From the NCBI RefSeq assembly GCF_945957345.1, contig NZ_CAMFKW010000005.1, positions 1 through 64,000 of the forward strand: DNA of 64,000 bases, in the 5' to 3' direction. Made by a program: the position numbers and the translations under genes. Positions 27,485 through 36,883 of the stretch are shown here, in pieces. The stretch is from an uncultured Allobosea sp. Its GTDB lineage: Bacteria > Pseudomonadota > Alphaproteobacteria > Rhizobiales > Beijerinckiaceae. Every line of letters starts with the position of its first letter. Positions within the stretch are counted from its first letter, which is position 1. Under the pieces are notes generated by a model. It saw only the letters and a program-made list of their open reading frames with translations. It had not been told where the DNA came from and ran no database searches.

Positions 27485-28210
27485 ATGACCATGGTTGGCC
27501 AGATGCTCCGTTTCGCGCATGCCCGCGACGCCGCGCTGTTGCTTGCGGCAGGCTTTGCGCTGCTCGGTGCGCCGCAGGAGGCCTTCGCCCAGGCGGCGCA
27601 AGGCAAGGCGCGCGGCGGGAACGCGTCCTCGCCGCTCGGCGGCCTCGGCGGCGACAGCAAGGAGCCGATCAAGATCGACGCCGACAAGCTCGATGTGCTC
27701 GACAAGGAGAACAAGGCGATCTTCTCCGGCAATGTCGTCGCCGTGCAGGGCGAGACGACGGTTCGCTGCACGGTGATGACCGTGCTCTACGAGGGCCGTG
27801 GCGGTCCCGGTGGCCGCGGAGCGACGCAGGCTCCGGCGGCCACCCCGGCCCCTGCGGCGGCAGGCGCCGCCGGCGCGCCGGGCAATGACAGCTCGATCAA
27901 GCGCATCCTGTGCAAGGGGCCGGTCACGGTCGTTTCGAAGACGCAGGCTGCGAGCTCGGACAATGCCGAGTTCGACCGGGCCAACAATCTCGTCATCATG
28001 ACCGGCAATGTCGCGCTCAATGACGGGCCGAACATCACCCGCGGCGAGAAGCTGACCTACAACACCGTCACCGGTGTCGCGAATGTCGAGACCGGGAAGG
28101 GTGGGCGCGTGCAGGGCCTCTTCGTCCCGAATTCGGGCGATGCCAACAAGAAGGATGCGGGTACCTCCGGCGCCAAGCCGGCCCAGCCTGCGCCGAAGCC
28201 CACCAACTGA
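27485..28210 (+). CDS. lptA: LPS transport periplasmic protein LptA (OstA-like)
   Basis: The periplasmic bridge for lipopolysaccharide. The 241-residue product has a signal peptide (cleavage near EAFAQAAQ), then OstA-type repeats: IKIDADKLDVLDKENKAIFSG and, later, ANNLVIMTGNVALND. Between them is a Gly/Pro/Ala-rich insertion (about residues 103-136, GRGGPGGRGATQAPAATPAP and onward) that breaks the beta-jellyroll and is probably a disordered loop. The C-terminus is again Ala/Pro/Lys-rich. It lies between lptC and lptB in one operon. Confidence 0.88.
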   Translation: MTMVGQMLRFAHARDAALLLAAGFALLGAPQEAFAQAAQGKARGGNASSPLGGLGGDSKEPIKIDADKLDVLDKENKAIFSGNVVAVQGETTVRCTVMTVLYEGRGGPGGRGATQAPAATPAPAAAGAAGAPGNDSSIKRILCKGPVTVVSKTQAASSDNAEFDRANNLVIMTGNVALNDGPNITRGEKLTYNTVTGVANVETGKGGRVQGLFVPNSGDANKKDAGTSGAKPAQPAPKPTN

Positions 28211-28220
28211 TCGTGCTGCA

Positions 28221-29108
28221 GTGACCGTTTCCGAAGCGCCTCGTCCCACGCCCGCGCCGTCGCGGCCGGCTCCGCGACCGCAACAGCCGGGCGTGTTCGG
28301 CCGGCTGCGCGGGCTTTTGGGCAATCGCGACAAGGATCAGGGTGGGGAGCTTCAGATCCGCTCCAAGGTCACCGCCATCGGCGGGCCGGGCATTCTTGCC
28401 GTCGCCGGCCTGCGCAAGAGCTATGGCGGGCGCGCCGTCGTTTCGGATGCGAGCCTCTACCTGCGCCAGGGCGAGGCGGTCGGCCTGCTCGGGCCAAACG
28501 GCGCCGGCAAGACCACGATCTTCTATATGATCACCGGGCTGGTTGCGGCCGATGCCGGCATCATCTCGCTTGAGGGCGACGACATCACTGCCCTGCCGAT
28601 GTATCAGCGCGCGCGCCTCGGCATCGGCTACCTCCCGCAGGAGGCGTCGATCTTCCGCGGCCTGTCGGTCGAGGACAATATCCGCGCGGTGCTGGAAGTG
28701 GTCGAGCCCGACCGCAGGGCGCGCGAGCGCCAGCTCGACCAGTTGCTCGAGGAATTCACCATCTCCCGCCTGCGCAAGGCGCCCTCGATCGCGCTCTCCG
28801 GCGGCGAGCGCCGGCGCTGCGAGATCGCGCGCGCGCTCGCCGGCAAGCCTTCCTTCGTCCTGCTCGACGAGCCCTTCGCCGGCATCGACCCGATCGCGGT
28901 CGGCGACATCCAGGCGCTGGTGCGGCAATTGACCGATCGCGGCATCGGCGTGCTGATCACCGATCACAATGTCCGTGAGACCCTCGGCCTCGTCGATCGC
29001 GCCTATATCATCCATTCCGGGCGGGTGCTGACCGAAGGCTCGCCCGCCGAGATCATTGCCAACCCGGACGTACGGCGCGTCTATCTTGGCGAGGATTTCC
29101 GTCTCTGA
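28221..29108 (+). CDS. lptB: LPS export ABC transporter ATP-binding protein LptB
   Basis: The ATPase that powers extraction and export of lipopolysaccharide with LptFG. Walker A GPNGAGKTT, Q-loop region YLPQEASIFRGLSVEDN, signature LSGGERRR, Walker B LLDEPFAGIDP and H-loop ITDHNVRETL are all intact. The most likely start is GTG 28221, ten bases after lptA, giving 295 residues with a Pro-rich N-terminal extension of about 55 residues before the ATPase core (core starts near GILAVAGLRKSYGG). LptF and LptG are not in the window. Confidence 0.93.
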   Translation: MTVSEAPRPTPAPSRPAPRPQQPGVFGRLRGLLGNRDKDQGGELQIRSKVTAIGGPGILAVAGLRKSYGGRAVVSDASLYLRQGEAVGLLGPNGAGKTTIFYMITGLVAADAGIISLEGDDITALPMYQRARLGIGYLPQEASIFRGLSVEDNIRAVLEVVEPDRRARERQLDQLLEEFTISRLRKAPSIALSGGERRRCEIARALAGKPSFVLLDEPFAGIDPIAVGDIQALVRQLTDRGIGVLITDHNVRETLGLVDRAYIIHSGRVLTEGSPAEIIANPDVRRVYLGEDFRL

Positions 29109-29265
29109 GGCGCTCGGATCGCTGCATCGCGCGTTTGTTGCGGCGCAGCATTTTTCTGCGCGCAGGCATGGCAGAGCCTTTGACGCGGCGGTGAGCCGGC
29201 GCTAGTGTTCCTTTCGCAAGCAAGAAGCGTGCCGAGGGTGCGCGAGCGGGAAGGGCCTTTCGCGT

Positions 29266-30795
29266 ATGGCGATGATGCCGCGCATGGAGCTGCGCCAGGG
29301 ACAGTCCCTGGTGATGACGCCGCAGCTGCTGCAGGCGATCAAGCTCCTGCAACTCTCCCATCTCGAGCTCCAGAATTTCGTCGAGGGCGAGCTCGAGCGC
29401 AATCCGCTGCTGGAGCGCGACGAGGCGGCTGATCTGCCGGCGCGCCCGGACGTTGCCCACAGCCCTCACGCCGCCGATGCTGAGAGCTTCGCCAAGGCCG
29501 AGAGCCTGCACACGCAGGAGGGCATGGAAGGCCGGCTCGGCACCGGCCTGGACAATGTCTTCCAGAACGAGCAGCCGACCCCGGCGCGCAGCGAGGCAGG
29601 CGGCGCCGACAGCCTGCCGATCGTCGGCGGCGCCTATGGCGCGACGGGTGGCTCCTTCGATGGTGATCCCGAAGGCTTCGAGAGCGGCCTGACGGCCGAG
29701 GCCTCGCTGCACGACCACCTGATCGCGCAGCTCGATCTTGCCGTGGTCGCGCCGGCCGAGCGCATCATCGGCCGCCACATCATCGATGCTGTCGACGACA
29801 GCGGCTATCTCGGCGAGCCACTTGCGGAGATCGCCGAGCGCCTCGGCGTCGCCATCGACAAGGTCGAATCCGTGCTGCGGGTCGTCCAGAGCTTCGACCC
29901 CTCCGGCGTTGCCGCACGCGATGTCGCCGAATGCCTGGCGATCCAGCTGCGCGATCGCGATCGTTTCGATCCGGCCATGCAGGCTCTGGTCGCGAACCTG
30001 CATCTCGTCGCCAAGCGCGATTTCGCCGCGCTGAAGCGCATCTGCGGCGTCGACGACGAGGATATCGCCGACATGGTCGGTGAGATTCGCCGGCTCGACC
30101 CCAAGCCCGGCCGCGCCTTCGGCGGCTCGGCCGCCGAGACCGTGGTGCCCGATGTCTTCATTCGCGCTGCGCCGGACGGCTCCTGGCTGATCGATCTCAA
30201 CCCGGACACCCTGCCGCGGCTGCTGGTCAACCAGACCTACCATGCGCGCGTCTCCAAAGCGGCCCGCAGCGACGTGGACAAGGCCTTCATCGCCGAATGC
30301 CTGCAGACGGCGAACTGGCTGACCCGTTCGCTGGAACAGCGCGCCCGGACGATCCTGAAGGTCGCCAGCGAGATCGTGCGTCAGCAGGACGGCTTCTTTG
30401 CTCATGGTGTCGAGCATCTGCGCCCGCTCAATCTCAAGACCGTGGCGGATGCGATCGGCATGCACGAATCGACCGTCTCGCGCGTGACCTCGAACAAGTA
30501 CCTGACCTGTTCGCGCGGGGTCTTCGAGATGAAGTACTTCTTCTCGGCCGCGATCGCCGCGACCGGTTACGGCGAGGCGCATTCGGCTGAGGCAGTGCGC
30601 TTCCGGATCAAGCAGATGATCGACGAGGAGAGGCCGTCCGCGGTTCTCTCGGACGATGCCATCGTCACCCGGCTGAAGGAGGGCGGCATCGACATCGCCC
30701 GGCGCACCGTGGCAAAATATCGCGAATCCCTCAGAATCCCGTCCTCGATGGAGCGCAGGCGCGAGAAAGTCGCGATGGCGGCCGCCGATCGCTGA
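29266..30795 (+). CDS. rpoN: RNA polymerase sigma-54 factor
   Basis: The alternative sigma factor for nitrogen and other enhancer-dependent promoters. The 509-residue product has the glutamine- and leucine-rich activator region (LRQGQSLVMTPQLLQAIKLL), an acidic linker, the core-binding domain, the helix-turn-helix around MHESTVSRVTSNKYL, and the RpoN box (ARRTVAKYRESLRIPSS). ATG 29266 fits the conserved start MAMMPRMELRQGQ. The position between lptB and hpf-ptsN is the standard arrangement. Confidence 0.96.
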   Translation: MAMMPRMELRQGQSLVMTPQLLQAIKLLQLSHLELQNFVEGELERNPLLERDEAADLPARPDVAHSPHAADAESFAKAESLHTQEGMEGRLGTGLDNVFQNEQPTPARSEAGGADSLPIVGGAYGATGGSFDGDPEGFESGLTAEASLHDHLIAQLDLAVVAPAERIIGRHIIDAVDDSGYLGEPLAEIAERLGVAIDKVESVLRVVQSFDPSGVAARDVAECLAIQLRDRDRFDPAMQALVANLHLVAKRDFAALKRICGVDDEDIADMVGEIRRLDPKPGRAFGGSAAETVVPDVFIRAAPDGSWLIDLNPDTLPRLLVNQTYHARVSKAARSDVDKAFIAECLQTANWLTRSLEQRARTILKVASEIVRQQDGFFAHGVEHLRPLNLKTVADAIGMHESTVSRVTSNKYLTCSRGVFEMKYFFSAAIAATGYGEAHSAEAVRFRIKQMIDEERPSAVLSDDAIVTRLKEGGIDIARRTVAKYRESLRIPSSMERRREKVAMAAADR

Positions 30796-30925
30796 GCCAT
30801 TTTGTTCCAAAGATTCCGCGCATGCGCGTCATGAATGCGCCGGCTCATTGACAACCCCGACTCCCGGTTCTTAGCTCCTAGAGATGGCCGAACAGGGCCA
30901 TGGCTAAACCAAGGGGAAGCACTCC

Positions 30926-31510
30926 ATGAGCTTGCGAATCTCCGGCAAGAATCTCGATGTCGGCGAGGCCCTCCGCGGCCAGGCCGAGGAGCGGGTCGCT
31001 GCGGCGGTCAGCAAATATTACGAGGGTGGCTACCAGGGCCACGTCACGGTCGACAAGGACGGCTCTGCCTTTCGGACCGACGGCGTCCTGCACCTCTCCT
31101 CCGGGATCACGCTGGAAGCCTCCGCCACCGCCCACGATCCCTATGCCAGCCTCGACAAGATGGCTGAGCGCATCGAGAAGCGGCTGCGACGCTACAAGCG
31201 CCGGCTTAAGGACCGTTCGGCAAGCAACGGCCGCGATGCGGGAATCGAAATCCCCAGCTATGTGATCGCCGCTCCCGACGATGATATCGAGGATTTCGAT
31301 GGGGTCGCGACCGGGGATAACCCGGTGATCGTCGCAGAATCGACCAAATCCCTGCATGTCCGGACGGTGGGCGATGCGGTGGCCGAGCTCGACCTCACCG
31401 GCACGCCGGTCGTCGTCTTCAGGCACGCTGGCAATGGCCGCATGAACATCGTATACCGCCGCCGCGACGGCAATATCGGCTGGATCGACCCGCCGGCATC
31501 GCTGTCCTGA
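30926..31510 (+). CDS. hpf: Ribosome hibernation promoting factor, long form
   Basis: A 194-residue long HPF that dimerises 70S ribosomes in slow growth. The N-terminal domain (MSLRISGKNLDVGEALRGQA...) is followed by a basic linker and the C-terminal dimerisation domain (VVFRHAGNGRMNIVYRRRDG). ATG 30926 follows AAGGGGA. Upstream, TTGACA at 30848-30853 is a good -35 element, but the hexamer 17 bases on (TTAGCT) is poor, so the promoter is uncertain. Lies between rpoN and ptsN. Confidence 0.93.
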   Translation: MSLRISGKNLDVGEALRGQAEERVAAAVSKYYEGGYQGHVTVDKDGSAFRTDGVLHLSSGITLEASATAHDPYASLDKMAERIEKRLRRYKRRLKDRSASNGRDAGIEIPSYVIAAPDDDIEDFDGVATGDNPVIVAESTKSLHVRTVGDAVAELDLTGTPVVVFRHAGNGRMNIVYRRRDGNIGWIDPPASLS

Positions 31511-31594
31511 GGCCGGCGGGCGATCCGCTCAGGCCGTCGAACCTGACCCGTGCCGACGCAATTCGGCCGGCACGGGACATGCATGGACGGGCGA

Positions 31595-32056
31595 ATGACG
31601 CTGACCGATCTCCTGAGCCCTGCGGCGGTGATTTCGCCGCTGCGGGCCAACGGCAAGAAGCAGGCTCTGCAGGAGCTCGCTCAGCATGCCGCCACCCTGA
31701 CGGGCCTGCCGGACCGCGAGCTTTTCGAAGCCCTGCTCCAGCGCGAGCGTCTCGGCTCCACCGGCATCGGTGAGGGCATTGCTATCCCGCATGGCCGGAT
31801 GCCCGGCATCGACCGCCTGATCGGGCTCTTCGCCAAGACCGAGAAGCCGATCGATTTCGACGCGCTGGATGGTCAGCCCGTCGATATCATCTTCGTGTTG
31901 ATCGCGCCCGAGGGCGCTGGCGCCGACCATCTCAAGGCCTTGGCCCGCGTCGCGCGCGTTTTGCGCAACCAGTCTGTTCTGGAACAGGTCCGCAAGGTCC
32001 GCGATCCCGCGGCGATCTACGCGATCCTCGCCGAATCGGCCGCGCAGGCGGCCTAG
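31595..32056 (+). CDS. ptsN: PTS IIA-like nitrogen regulatory protein PtsN
   Basis: The EIIA-Ntr output protein of the nitrogen phosphotransferase system. The 153-residue product has the phosphorylation-site histidine in GIAIPHGRMPG and the opening MTLTDLLSPAAVISPL. ATG 31595 gives the normal length of about 154; ATG 31583 would add four residues. It is the last gene of the rpoN-hpf-ptsN group. The partners PtsP and NPr are not in the window. Confidence 0.93.
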   Translation: MTLTDLLSPAAVISPLRANGKKQALQELAQHAATLTGLPDRELFEALLQRERLGSTGIGEGIAIPHGRMPGIDRLIGLFAKTEKPIDFDALDGQPVDIIFVLIAPEGAGADHLKALARVARVLRNQSVLEQVRKVRDPAAIYAILAESAAQAA

Positions 32057-32175
32057 GCTTAAACGCATTAAAGACTGCTTGGACGATCCCGGCCGACGGG
32101 CTATGACCCCGGCTGGATCGGCGTCGCGTCTTCCATGTTCTGATCGCGGCGCAATTTGTTTCGGAGCCGCTGGTC

Positions 32176-33792
32176 ATGGCCTATACGCATGTCGATCTCT
32201 TCCCGCTCGGCGAGGACACGACGCCCTATCGCAAGCTCGGCAGCGAGGGCGTCAGCGTCGAGAAGATCGGCGATCGCGAGGTCCTGAGTGTCTCGCGCGA
32301 GGCGATCCGCCAGCTCTCCGAACAGGCCTTCATCGACATCAACCACCTTCTGCGCCCCGGCCATCTCGCCCAGCTCGGCAAGATCCTGGACGACCCCGAG
32401 GCCACCTCGAACGACAAGTTCGTCGCCTATGACCTGCTGAAGAACGCCAATATCGCCGCCGGCGGCGTCCTGCCGATGTGCCAGGATACCGGTACCGCCA
32501 TCATCATGGGCAAGAAGGGCCGCAAGGTCTGGACCGATGGCGACGACGAGGCTGCGCTCGGCGAGGGCGTGGCGGACGCCTATTTCAAGCGCAACCTGCG
32601 CTATTCTCAGCTCGCACCGCTCTCGATGTTCGAGGAGAAGAACACAGCGACCAACCTGCCGGCGCAGATCGACATCTATGCCGAGGGTGAGGACGCCTAT
32701 AAATTCCTCTTCGTCTGCAAGGGCGGCGGCTCGGCCAACAAGACCTTTCTCTATCAGGCCACGCCCTCGCTCCTGACCAAGGACCGCATGATGGCGTTCC
32801 TGAAGGAGAAGATCCTGACGCTCGGCACGGCGGCCTGCCCGCCCTACCATCTCGCCATCGTCATCGGCGGCACCTCGGCCGAGCAGAACCTCAAGACGGT
32901 GAAGCTCGCCTCGACCAAGTATCTCGACGCGCTGCCGACGAAGGGTTCGCCCTCCGGCCATGCCTTCCGCGACCTCGAGATGGAGGAAGAGGTCCACAAG
33001 ATGACGCAGGCGCTCGGCGTCGGCGCGCAGTTCGGCGGCAAGTATTTCTGCCATGACGTACGCGTCATCCGCCTGCCGCGCCACGGCGCCTCGCTGCCGA
33101 TCGGCCTCGGCGTTTCCTGCTCGGCCGACCGCCAGGCCAAGGGCAAGATCACCAAGGACGGCATCTTCCTGGAGGCGCTGGAGACCGATCCCTCGAAGTA
33201 CCTGCCGGATGTGGATGAAGCGGCGCTCGGCGGCTCGGTCGTCAAGATTGATCTCAACCAGCCGATGAGCGCGATTCTGGCCACGCTTTCGCAGCATCCG
33301 GTCAAGACACGCCTGTCGCTGACCGGCACGATCGTCGTCGCCCGCGATCTCGCCCATGCCAAGATCCGCGAGCGGCTGGAGCGCGGCGAGGGCATGCCCG
33401 ACTATTTCAAGAACCACCCGGTCTATTACGCCGGTCCGGCCAAGACGCCTGAGGGCTTCGCCTCCGGCTCCTTCGGCCCGACCACGGCCGGCCGCATGGA
33501 TTCCTTCGTCGACCAGTTCCAGTCCTTCGGCGGCTCGATGGTGATGCTGGCCAAGGGCAACCGCTCGGCCGCCGTGCGCGAGGCCTGCAAGGCCCATGGC
33601 GGCTTCTATCTCGGCTCGATCGGTGGCCCGGCGGCGCGTCTCGCTCAGGACTGCATCCGCAAGGTCGAGGTGCTCGAATATCCCGAGCTCGGCATGGAGG
33701 CGGTCTGGCGGATCGAGGTCGAGGATTTCCCGGCCTTTATCGTCATCGACGACAAGGGCAACGACTTCTTTAGGGAGTTGAACCTCGGATGA
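32176..33792 (+). CDS. fumA: Fumarate hydratase, class I (iron-sulfur type)
   Basis: Interconverts fumarate and malate in the TCA cycle, using an oxygen-sensitive [4Fe-4S] cluster. The 538-residue length is that of the single-chain FumA/FumB type. Candidate cluster cysteines lie in [24 protein letters not shown] and [15 protein letters not shown] 32176 is preceded by GGAGCCGCTGGTC. Its stop overlaps the start of a small secreted-protein gene by four bases, so the two are translationally coupled. Confidence 0.93.
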   Translation: MAYTHVDLFPLGEDTTPYRKLGSEGVSVEKIGDREVLSVSREAIRQLSEQAFIDINHLLRPGHLAQLGKILDDPEATSNDKFVAYDLLKNANIAAGGVLPMCQDTGTAIIMGKKGRKVWTDGDDEAALGEGVADAYFKRNLRYSQLAPLSMFEEKNTATNLPAQIDIYAEGEDAYKFLFVCKGGGSANKTFLYQATPSLLTKDRMMAFLKEKILTLGTAACPPYHLAIVIGGTSAEQNLKTVKLASTKYLDALPTKGSPSGHAFRDLEMEEEVHKMTQALGVGAQFGGKYFCHDVRVIRLPRHGASLPIGLGVSCSADRQAKGKITKDGIFLEALETDPSKYLPDVDEAALGGSVVKIDLNQPMSAILATLSQHPVKTRLSLTGTIVVARDLAHAKIRERLERGEGMPDYFKNHPVYYAGPAKTPEGFASGSFGPTTAGRMDSFVDQFQSFGGSMVMLAKGNRSAAVREACKAHGGFYLGSIGGPAARLAQDCIRKVEVLEYPELGMEAVWRIEVEDFPAFIVIDDKGNDFFRELNLG

Positions 33793-34112
33793 GGCTCGCC
33801 CTGACCCTGGCGGCTCTTCTGCTGGCCGGCCCGGCGCTGGCTCAGCAGCCGCGCCCGGCGACCTGCTCGCGCGACCTGTTCCAGAACGAGGCCGGTTTCC
33901 GCTTGCAGCAGACGCGGCTCGCGGGAGTGGCCACTGCCGACCAGGCGACGCAATGCCGGACCTATCGCGACCATGTCGCCTATCTCCAGAAGGCCCGTTC
34001 GGTCTTCGCCGCCTGCCAGAGCGGGGCGGAGCGCGAACGCAATGTCGCGGAGATGGATTCCGAGCTGGTGAACTACCGCGCGCTGATCGCCAACCGCTGC
34101 GGCGGGCGGTAA
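33789..34112 (+). CDS. Small secreted cysteine-containing protein coupled to fumarase
   Basis: A 107-residue protein with a signal peptide ([20 protein letters not shown]). The mature part is helical and polar with four cysteines (in ATCSRD, TQCRTYR, AACQSG and NRCGGR), spaced as two probable disulfides. No family recognised. The ATG lies within the fumA stop (ATGA at 33789-33792). Coupling of a periplasmic protein to a cytosolic TCA enzyme is odd and may be only positional. Confidence 0.72.
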   Translation: MRLALTLAALLLAGPALAQQPRPATCSRDLFQNEAGFRLQQTRLAGVATADQATQCRTYRDHVAYLQKARSVFAACQSGAERERNVAEMDSELVNYRALIANRCGGR

Positions 34113-34142
34113 GAAACATCTGAGACGTTCGAAAGGCCTGCC

Positions 34143-34796
34143 ATGACCGACCCGCAGCCGCCGCTCCAGATTGCCGTCGTTCCGGTGACGCCGTTCCAGC
34201 AGAATTGCGCGATCGTCTGGGAGCCGAAGTCGAACCAGGCCGCGATCGTCGATCCCGGTGGCGACGTCCCGCGCTTGCAGGCCGCCATCAAGGAGCTCGG
34301 CGTCACGCCGGTCGCGATCTGGCTGACCCATGGCCATCTCGACCATGCCGGCGGCGCGACCGAACTGGCCACGGCGCTCTCGATCCCGATCGTCGGACCG
34401 CATGAGGGCGACAAGCCTCTGCTCGATGCCTTGCCGGAGCAGGGCTTGCGCTTCGATATCCCCGGTATGAAGGCGGTCACGCCGACGCGCTGGCTCGACG
34501 AGGGCGACACAGTCTCGCTCGGCGACCTGACCTTTGAGGTCGCGCATGTGCCGGGCCACTCGCCGGGCCATGTCACCTTCTTTCAGAAGGACCTGCGCTT
34601 CCTGCTGGCGGGCGATACCGTCTTCGCCGGCTCGGTCGGCCGTACCGACTTCCCCTATGGCGACCACGAAGCGCTGATCTCGGGGATCAAGACGAAGCTC
34701 CTGCCGCTTGGCGACGATGTCCAGTTCCTGCCTGGCCATGGCCCGGCGAGCACGCTGGGCGAGGAGCGGCAGAACAATCCGTTCCTGCAGAGCTGA
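34143..34796 (+). CDS. MBL-fold metallo-hydrolase, glyoxalase II-like
   Basis: A 217-residue metallo-beta-lactamase-fold protein of the YcbL/glyoxalase II-like group. Seen: the metal motif THGHLDHAGG, VPGHSPGHVTFF, LAGDTVFAGSVGRTDFPYG and the final histidine in LPGHGPASTLG. Substrates are probably S-acyl glutathione-type thioesters, but this is family knowledge. ATG 34143 follows GAAAGG. It is a short protein without the extra C-terminal domain of true glyoxalase II. Confidence 0.86.
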   Translation: MTDPQPPLQIAVVPVTPFQQNCAIVWEPKSNQAAIVDPGGDVPRLQAAIKELGVTPVAIWLTHGHLDHAGGATELATALSIPIVGPHEGDKPLLDALPEQGLRFDIPGMKAVTPTRWLDEGDTVSLGDLTFEVAHVPGHSPGHVTFFQKDLRFLLAGDTVFAGSVGRTDFPYGDHEALISGIKTKLLPLGDDVQFLPGHGPASTLGEERQNNPFLQS

Positions 34797-34809
34797 CAGA
34801 AGTCGTGAC

Positions 34810-34844
34810 GTCATGCTCGCTCTTGTAGCGAGCATCCACGTCTT
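34810..34844. repeat. Hairpin repeat, family B half-unit
   Basis: GTCAT, a 7-bp stem GCTCGCT/AGCGAGC with loop CTTGT, then ATCCACGTCTT. The same frame, loop and tail with different but self-complementary stems occur twice in inverted orientation at 52309-52396. Confidence 0.65.
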
Positions 34845-34907
34845 GAACACAGCCCTCGGCCATTGAAGATGTAACGGTCGCGGCCAATCTGGCCGAGGCG
34901 GAAGGTT

Positions 34908-34943
34908 GAAACGAAAAGACCCGCAGCGGATATCCGCTACGGG
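34908..34943 (-). terminator. Probable minus-strand terminator
   Basis: The core dyad AGCGGATATCCGCT (34925-34938) is extended by CCCG/CGGG with one mismatch; reading on the minus strand it is followed by TCTTTTCGTTTC. It would end transcripts from the acetyltransferase gene, whose stop is about 150 bases upstream on that strand. Confidence 0.45.
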
Positions 34944-35092
34944 CCTCGGAATAAACCAACGGCCATGTCCTGAACGAGTGCGCGTACATCCGGCGTCAAA
35001 CGTTCGGCCCATGGCCGTCTTCAACGGCGCTGGAGAGCTGTGGAACGCTCTCGACATCGCCGTGATCCTGAGATGGGAACGCCGGTTCCCGA

Positions 35093-35572
35093 TTACAAGG
35101 GCTCGCCTGAAAAAGATCGACGCCACTCGTAGAGCGCGTCCGGCTCGCCCTCTTCGTTGCGCTCACCGTCGTTGAGATCGACGAGGCGGAAGCCATGGCG
35201 CTCGTAGAAGGCGCGGGCGGCTGTGTTCCGCTGGAAGGTGAACAGGGTCAGGCGTTCCGGGCTGCGCTCTTTCGCCTTCGCAAGCAGCAGCGAGCCGATG
35301 CCGCGCCTGAACTGGCCCGGCAGCAGATAGAGCTGGTCGAGATTCTCGCCGTCGAGGCAGAGGAAGCCGAGAATGCGCCGGGCCTTCCGTGCCACCCAGG
35401 TCTCGCCGCTGACGAGCCTGACATGCGTGATCCAGCCCCGCACCTCGTCGTCGCTATGGACACGGCGCAGATAGGGCAGGGCTTCCGCGCGCGAGGCCAG
35501 ATAGAGCTCCGCGATCTCCCCGGCATCCCGGGGAGAGGCGCGTTCGGTCGTGACGGCAGGCGTCGCGCCCAT
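35093..35572 (-). CDS. GNAT family N-acetyltransferase
   Basis: A 159-residue acetyl-CoA-dependent acetyltransferase. The acetyl-CoA loop is in LYLLPGQFRRGIGSLLLAKA (Q/RxxGxG/A type), followed by NTAARAFYERHGFRLVD, the usual C-terminal motif. The substrate cannot be inferred. It starts 16 bases after the DUF1993 stop on the same strand and may share its message. Confidence 0.85.
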   Translation of the reverse strand: MGATPAVTTERASPRDAGEIAELYLASRAEALPYLRRVHSDDEVRGWITHVRLVSGETWVARKARRILGFLCLDGENLDQLYLLPGQFRRGIGSLLLAKAKERSPERLTLFTFQRNTAARAFYERHGFRLVDLNDGERNEEGEPDALYEWRRSFSGEPL

Positions 35573-35587
35573 GCCCGAAGGCGTGCC

Positions 35588-36106
35588 TCAAGCGTCGAAG
35601 ACGCCGAGCAGGAAGTCCTGCTTGCCGATCTGGAAGCCGTTCTGGCGCAGGATGTCGTAGGCCGTCGTGGCGTGGAAATAGAAGTTCGGGATGGCGAAGC
35701 GGGTGAGATAGGCCTCGCCCGTCATCGTTGCGGTCGCCGAGGGGCCGCGCGGGAAGGTGACCTCGCGGGCAAGCCCGGCATCGAGCGCAGCGCTGTCCGC
35801 CGCTGCGACGAAGGCGAGCGTCTTGGCGATGCGCTCCTTGAGTTCCGGGAAGCTCTTCTCCTCGTCGGGGAAGCGCGGGTTCTCGCTGCCGGAGAGGCGC
35901 GCGACCGCGTTCTTGGCGAAGTCGCAGCAGAGCTGGATCTGGCGCGTGAAGGCCAGCATGTCCGGTGCGAGCCGGGCGGAGAGCAGAACTTCCGGCTGGA
36001 TCTTGCGGGTCTCGGCCTGGGCGACGGCCTTGTCGAGAATGGCGTCGAGCGCCTTGAGCGTCTGCACGAAGCCGGAAAGGGCGGCGGCCTTGACTGTGAG
36101 CGTCAT
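35588..36106 (-). CDS. DUF1993 domain-containing protein
   Basis: A 172-residue helical protein of the DUF1993 family, distantly related to DinB-like four-helix bundles. The C-terminus shows the hallmark FYFHATTAYDILRQNG followed by GKQDFLLG. Function unknown. It is separated from efp by a terminator, and the acetyltransferase gene follows closely. Confidence 0.82.
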   Translation of the reverse strand: MTLTVKAAALSGFVQTLKALDAILDKAVAQAETRKIQPEVLLSARLAPDMLAFTRQIQLCCDFAKNAVARLSGSENPRFPDEEKSFPELKERIAKTLAFVAAADSAALDAGLAREVTFPRGPSATATMTGEAYLTRFAIPNFYFHATTAYDILRQNGFQIGKQDFLLGVFDA

Positions 36107-36120
36107 GGGAAATCCTCGGA

Positions 36121-36147
36121 AACGACAACGGGCCCGGAAAGGGCCCG
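36121..36147 (-). terminator. Terminator after efp
   Basis: On the minus strand a perfect 7-bp stem CGGGCCC / GGGCCCG (36147-36141 with 36135-36129) with a five-base loop is followed by TTGTCGTT. It lies 50 bases after the efp stop. Confidence 0.6.
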
Positions 36148-36197
36148 CTGCGTGAATCTATAGAGGAGATTTTTCTGCGGCGCTCTGCGCTGGCAGA

Positions 36198-36767
36198 TCA
36201 ATCCTTCGCGCGCTCGACATAGGAGCCGTCGGCGGTCATCACGACGACGCGGGTGCCGACGCCGACATGCGGGGGCACGGCGCTGCGCACGCCGTTCGAC
36301 AGGATCGCCGGCTTGTAGGAGGAGGAAGCCGTCTGGCCCTTGGTCACCGGCTCGGTCTCGACGACTTCGAGCGTGACGCGCTGCGGCAGTTCGATCGCGA
36401 CGGCCTTGTCCTCGAACACCGAGAGCGAGACCTTCATGTTCTCCTGGAGATAGGGGGCGGCGTCGCCGACCACGTCCTTGTCGACATGGATCTGGTCGTA
36501 GGTCTCCGGGTTCATGAAGACGTACTGCTCGCCGTCCTGGTAGAGATAGGTGAAGTCGCGATCCTCGACATAGGCGCGCTCGACCTGCTCGGTCGTCTTG
36601 TAGCGCTGCGTCATCTTCACGCCGTCGGCGATGCGGCGCATGTCGATCTGTGTCGTCGGGGTGCCCTTGCCGGGGAAGAAGCTCTCAGCCGAGATGACGG
36701 TGCAGAGATGTCCGTCGAGTTCGAGGACGTTGCCCTTGCGGACGGAAGAGGCGATGACCTTGACCAC
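36198..36767 (-). CDS. efp: Translation elongation factor P
   Basis: Relieves ribosome stalling at polyproline. The 189-residue product carries lysine 34 in FFPGKGTP, the residue that EpmA beta-lysylates. The adjacent divergent genes encode both EpmA and EpmB, so this EF-P is expected to be modified. The three-domain length is standard. Several window proteins have long proline runs (MepA tail, LptB N-terminus, extensin-like tail) and are possible clients. Confidence 0.96.
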   Translation of the reverse strand: MVKVIASSVRKGNVLELDGHLCTVISAESFFPGKGTPTTQIDMRRIADGVKMTQRYKTTEQVERAYVEDRDFTYLYQDGEQYVFMNPETYDQIHVDKDVVGDAAPYLQENMKVSLSVFEDKAVAIELPQRVTLEVVETEPVTKGQTASSSYKPAILSNGVRSAVPPHVGVGTRVVVMTADGSYVERAKD

Positions 36768-36883
36768 GTGAATGTCCTTGCTGGTGCGGGAGCCGTCCCC
36801 GCGCTATGCGAATTCTGTCGCCGCGCAACTACCGCATTCGCGCGCGAAACGAAAGCTTTCCGACGCATTCGACGCGAGATTCG

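Noticed and set aside
29169-29184. Sigma-54-like promoter before rpoN (TGGCA then TTTGAC)
   Set aside because: The -12 GC dinucleotide of the consensus is missing.
29053-30810. A 585-codon minus-strand frame across rpoN
   Set aside because: Antisense shadow of a well-supported sigma-54 gene; composition lacks domain structure.
30848-30876. Sigma-70 promoter before hpf
   Set aside because: TTGACA is good but the hexamer 17 bases later (TTAGCT) does not resemble a -10 element.
32101-34119. A 672-codon minus-strand frame across the fumarase gene
   Set aside because: Mirrors the codon positions of fumA; no recognisable protein features.
34846-35092. Possible small RNA gene between the MBL hydrolase and the acetyltransferase
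   Set aside because: Only one hairpin resembling a minus-strand terminator is visible; no promoter or conserved RNA fold could be recognised.
33645-35126. A 493-codon minus-strand frame crossing several plus-strand genes
   Set aside because: It spans the end of fumA, the secreted protein and the MBL hydrolase, all of which have real motifs; the frame has none.
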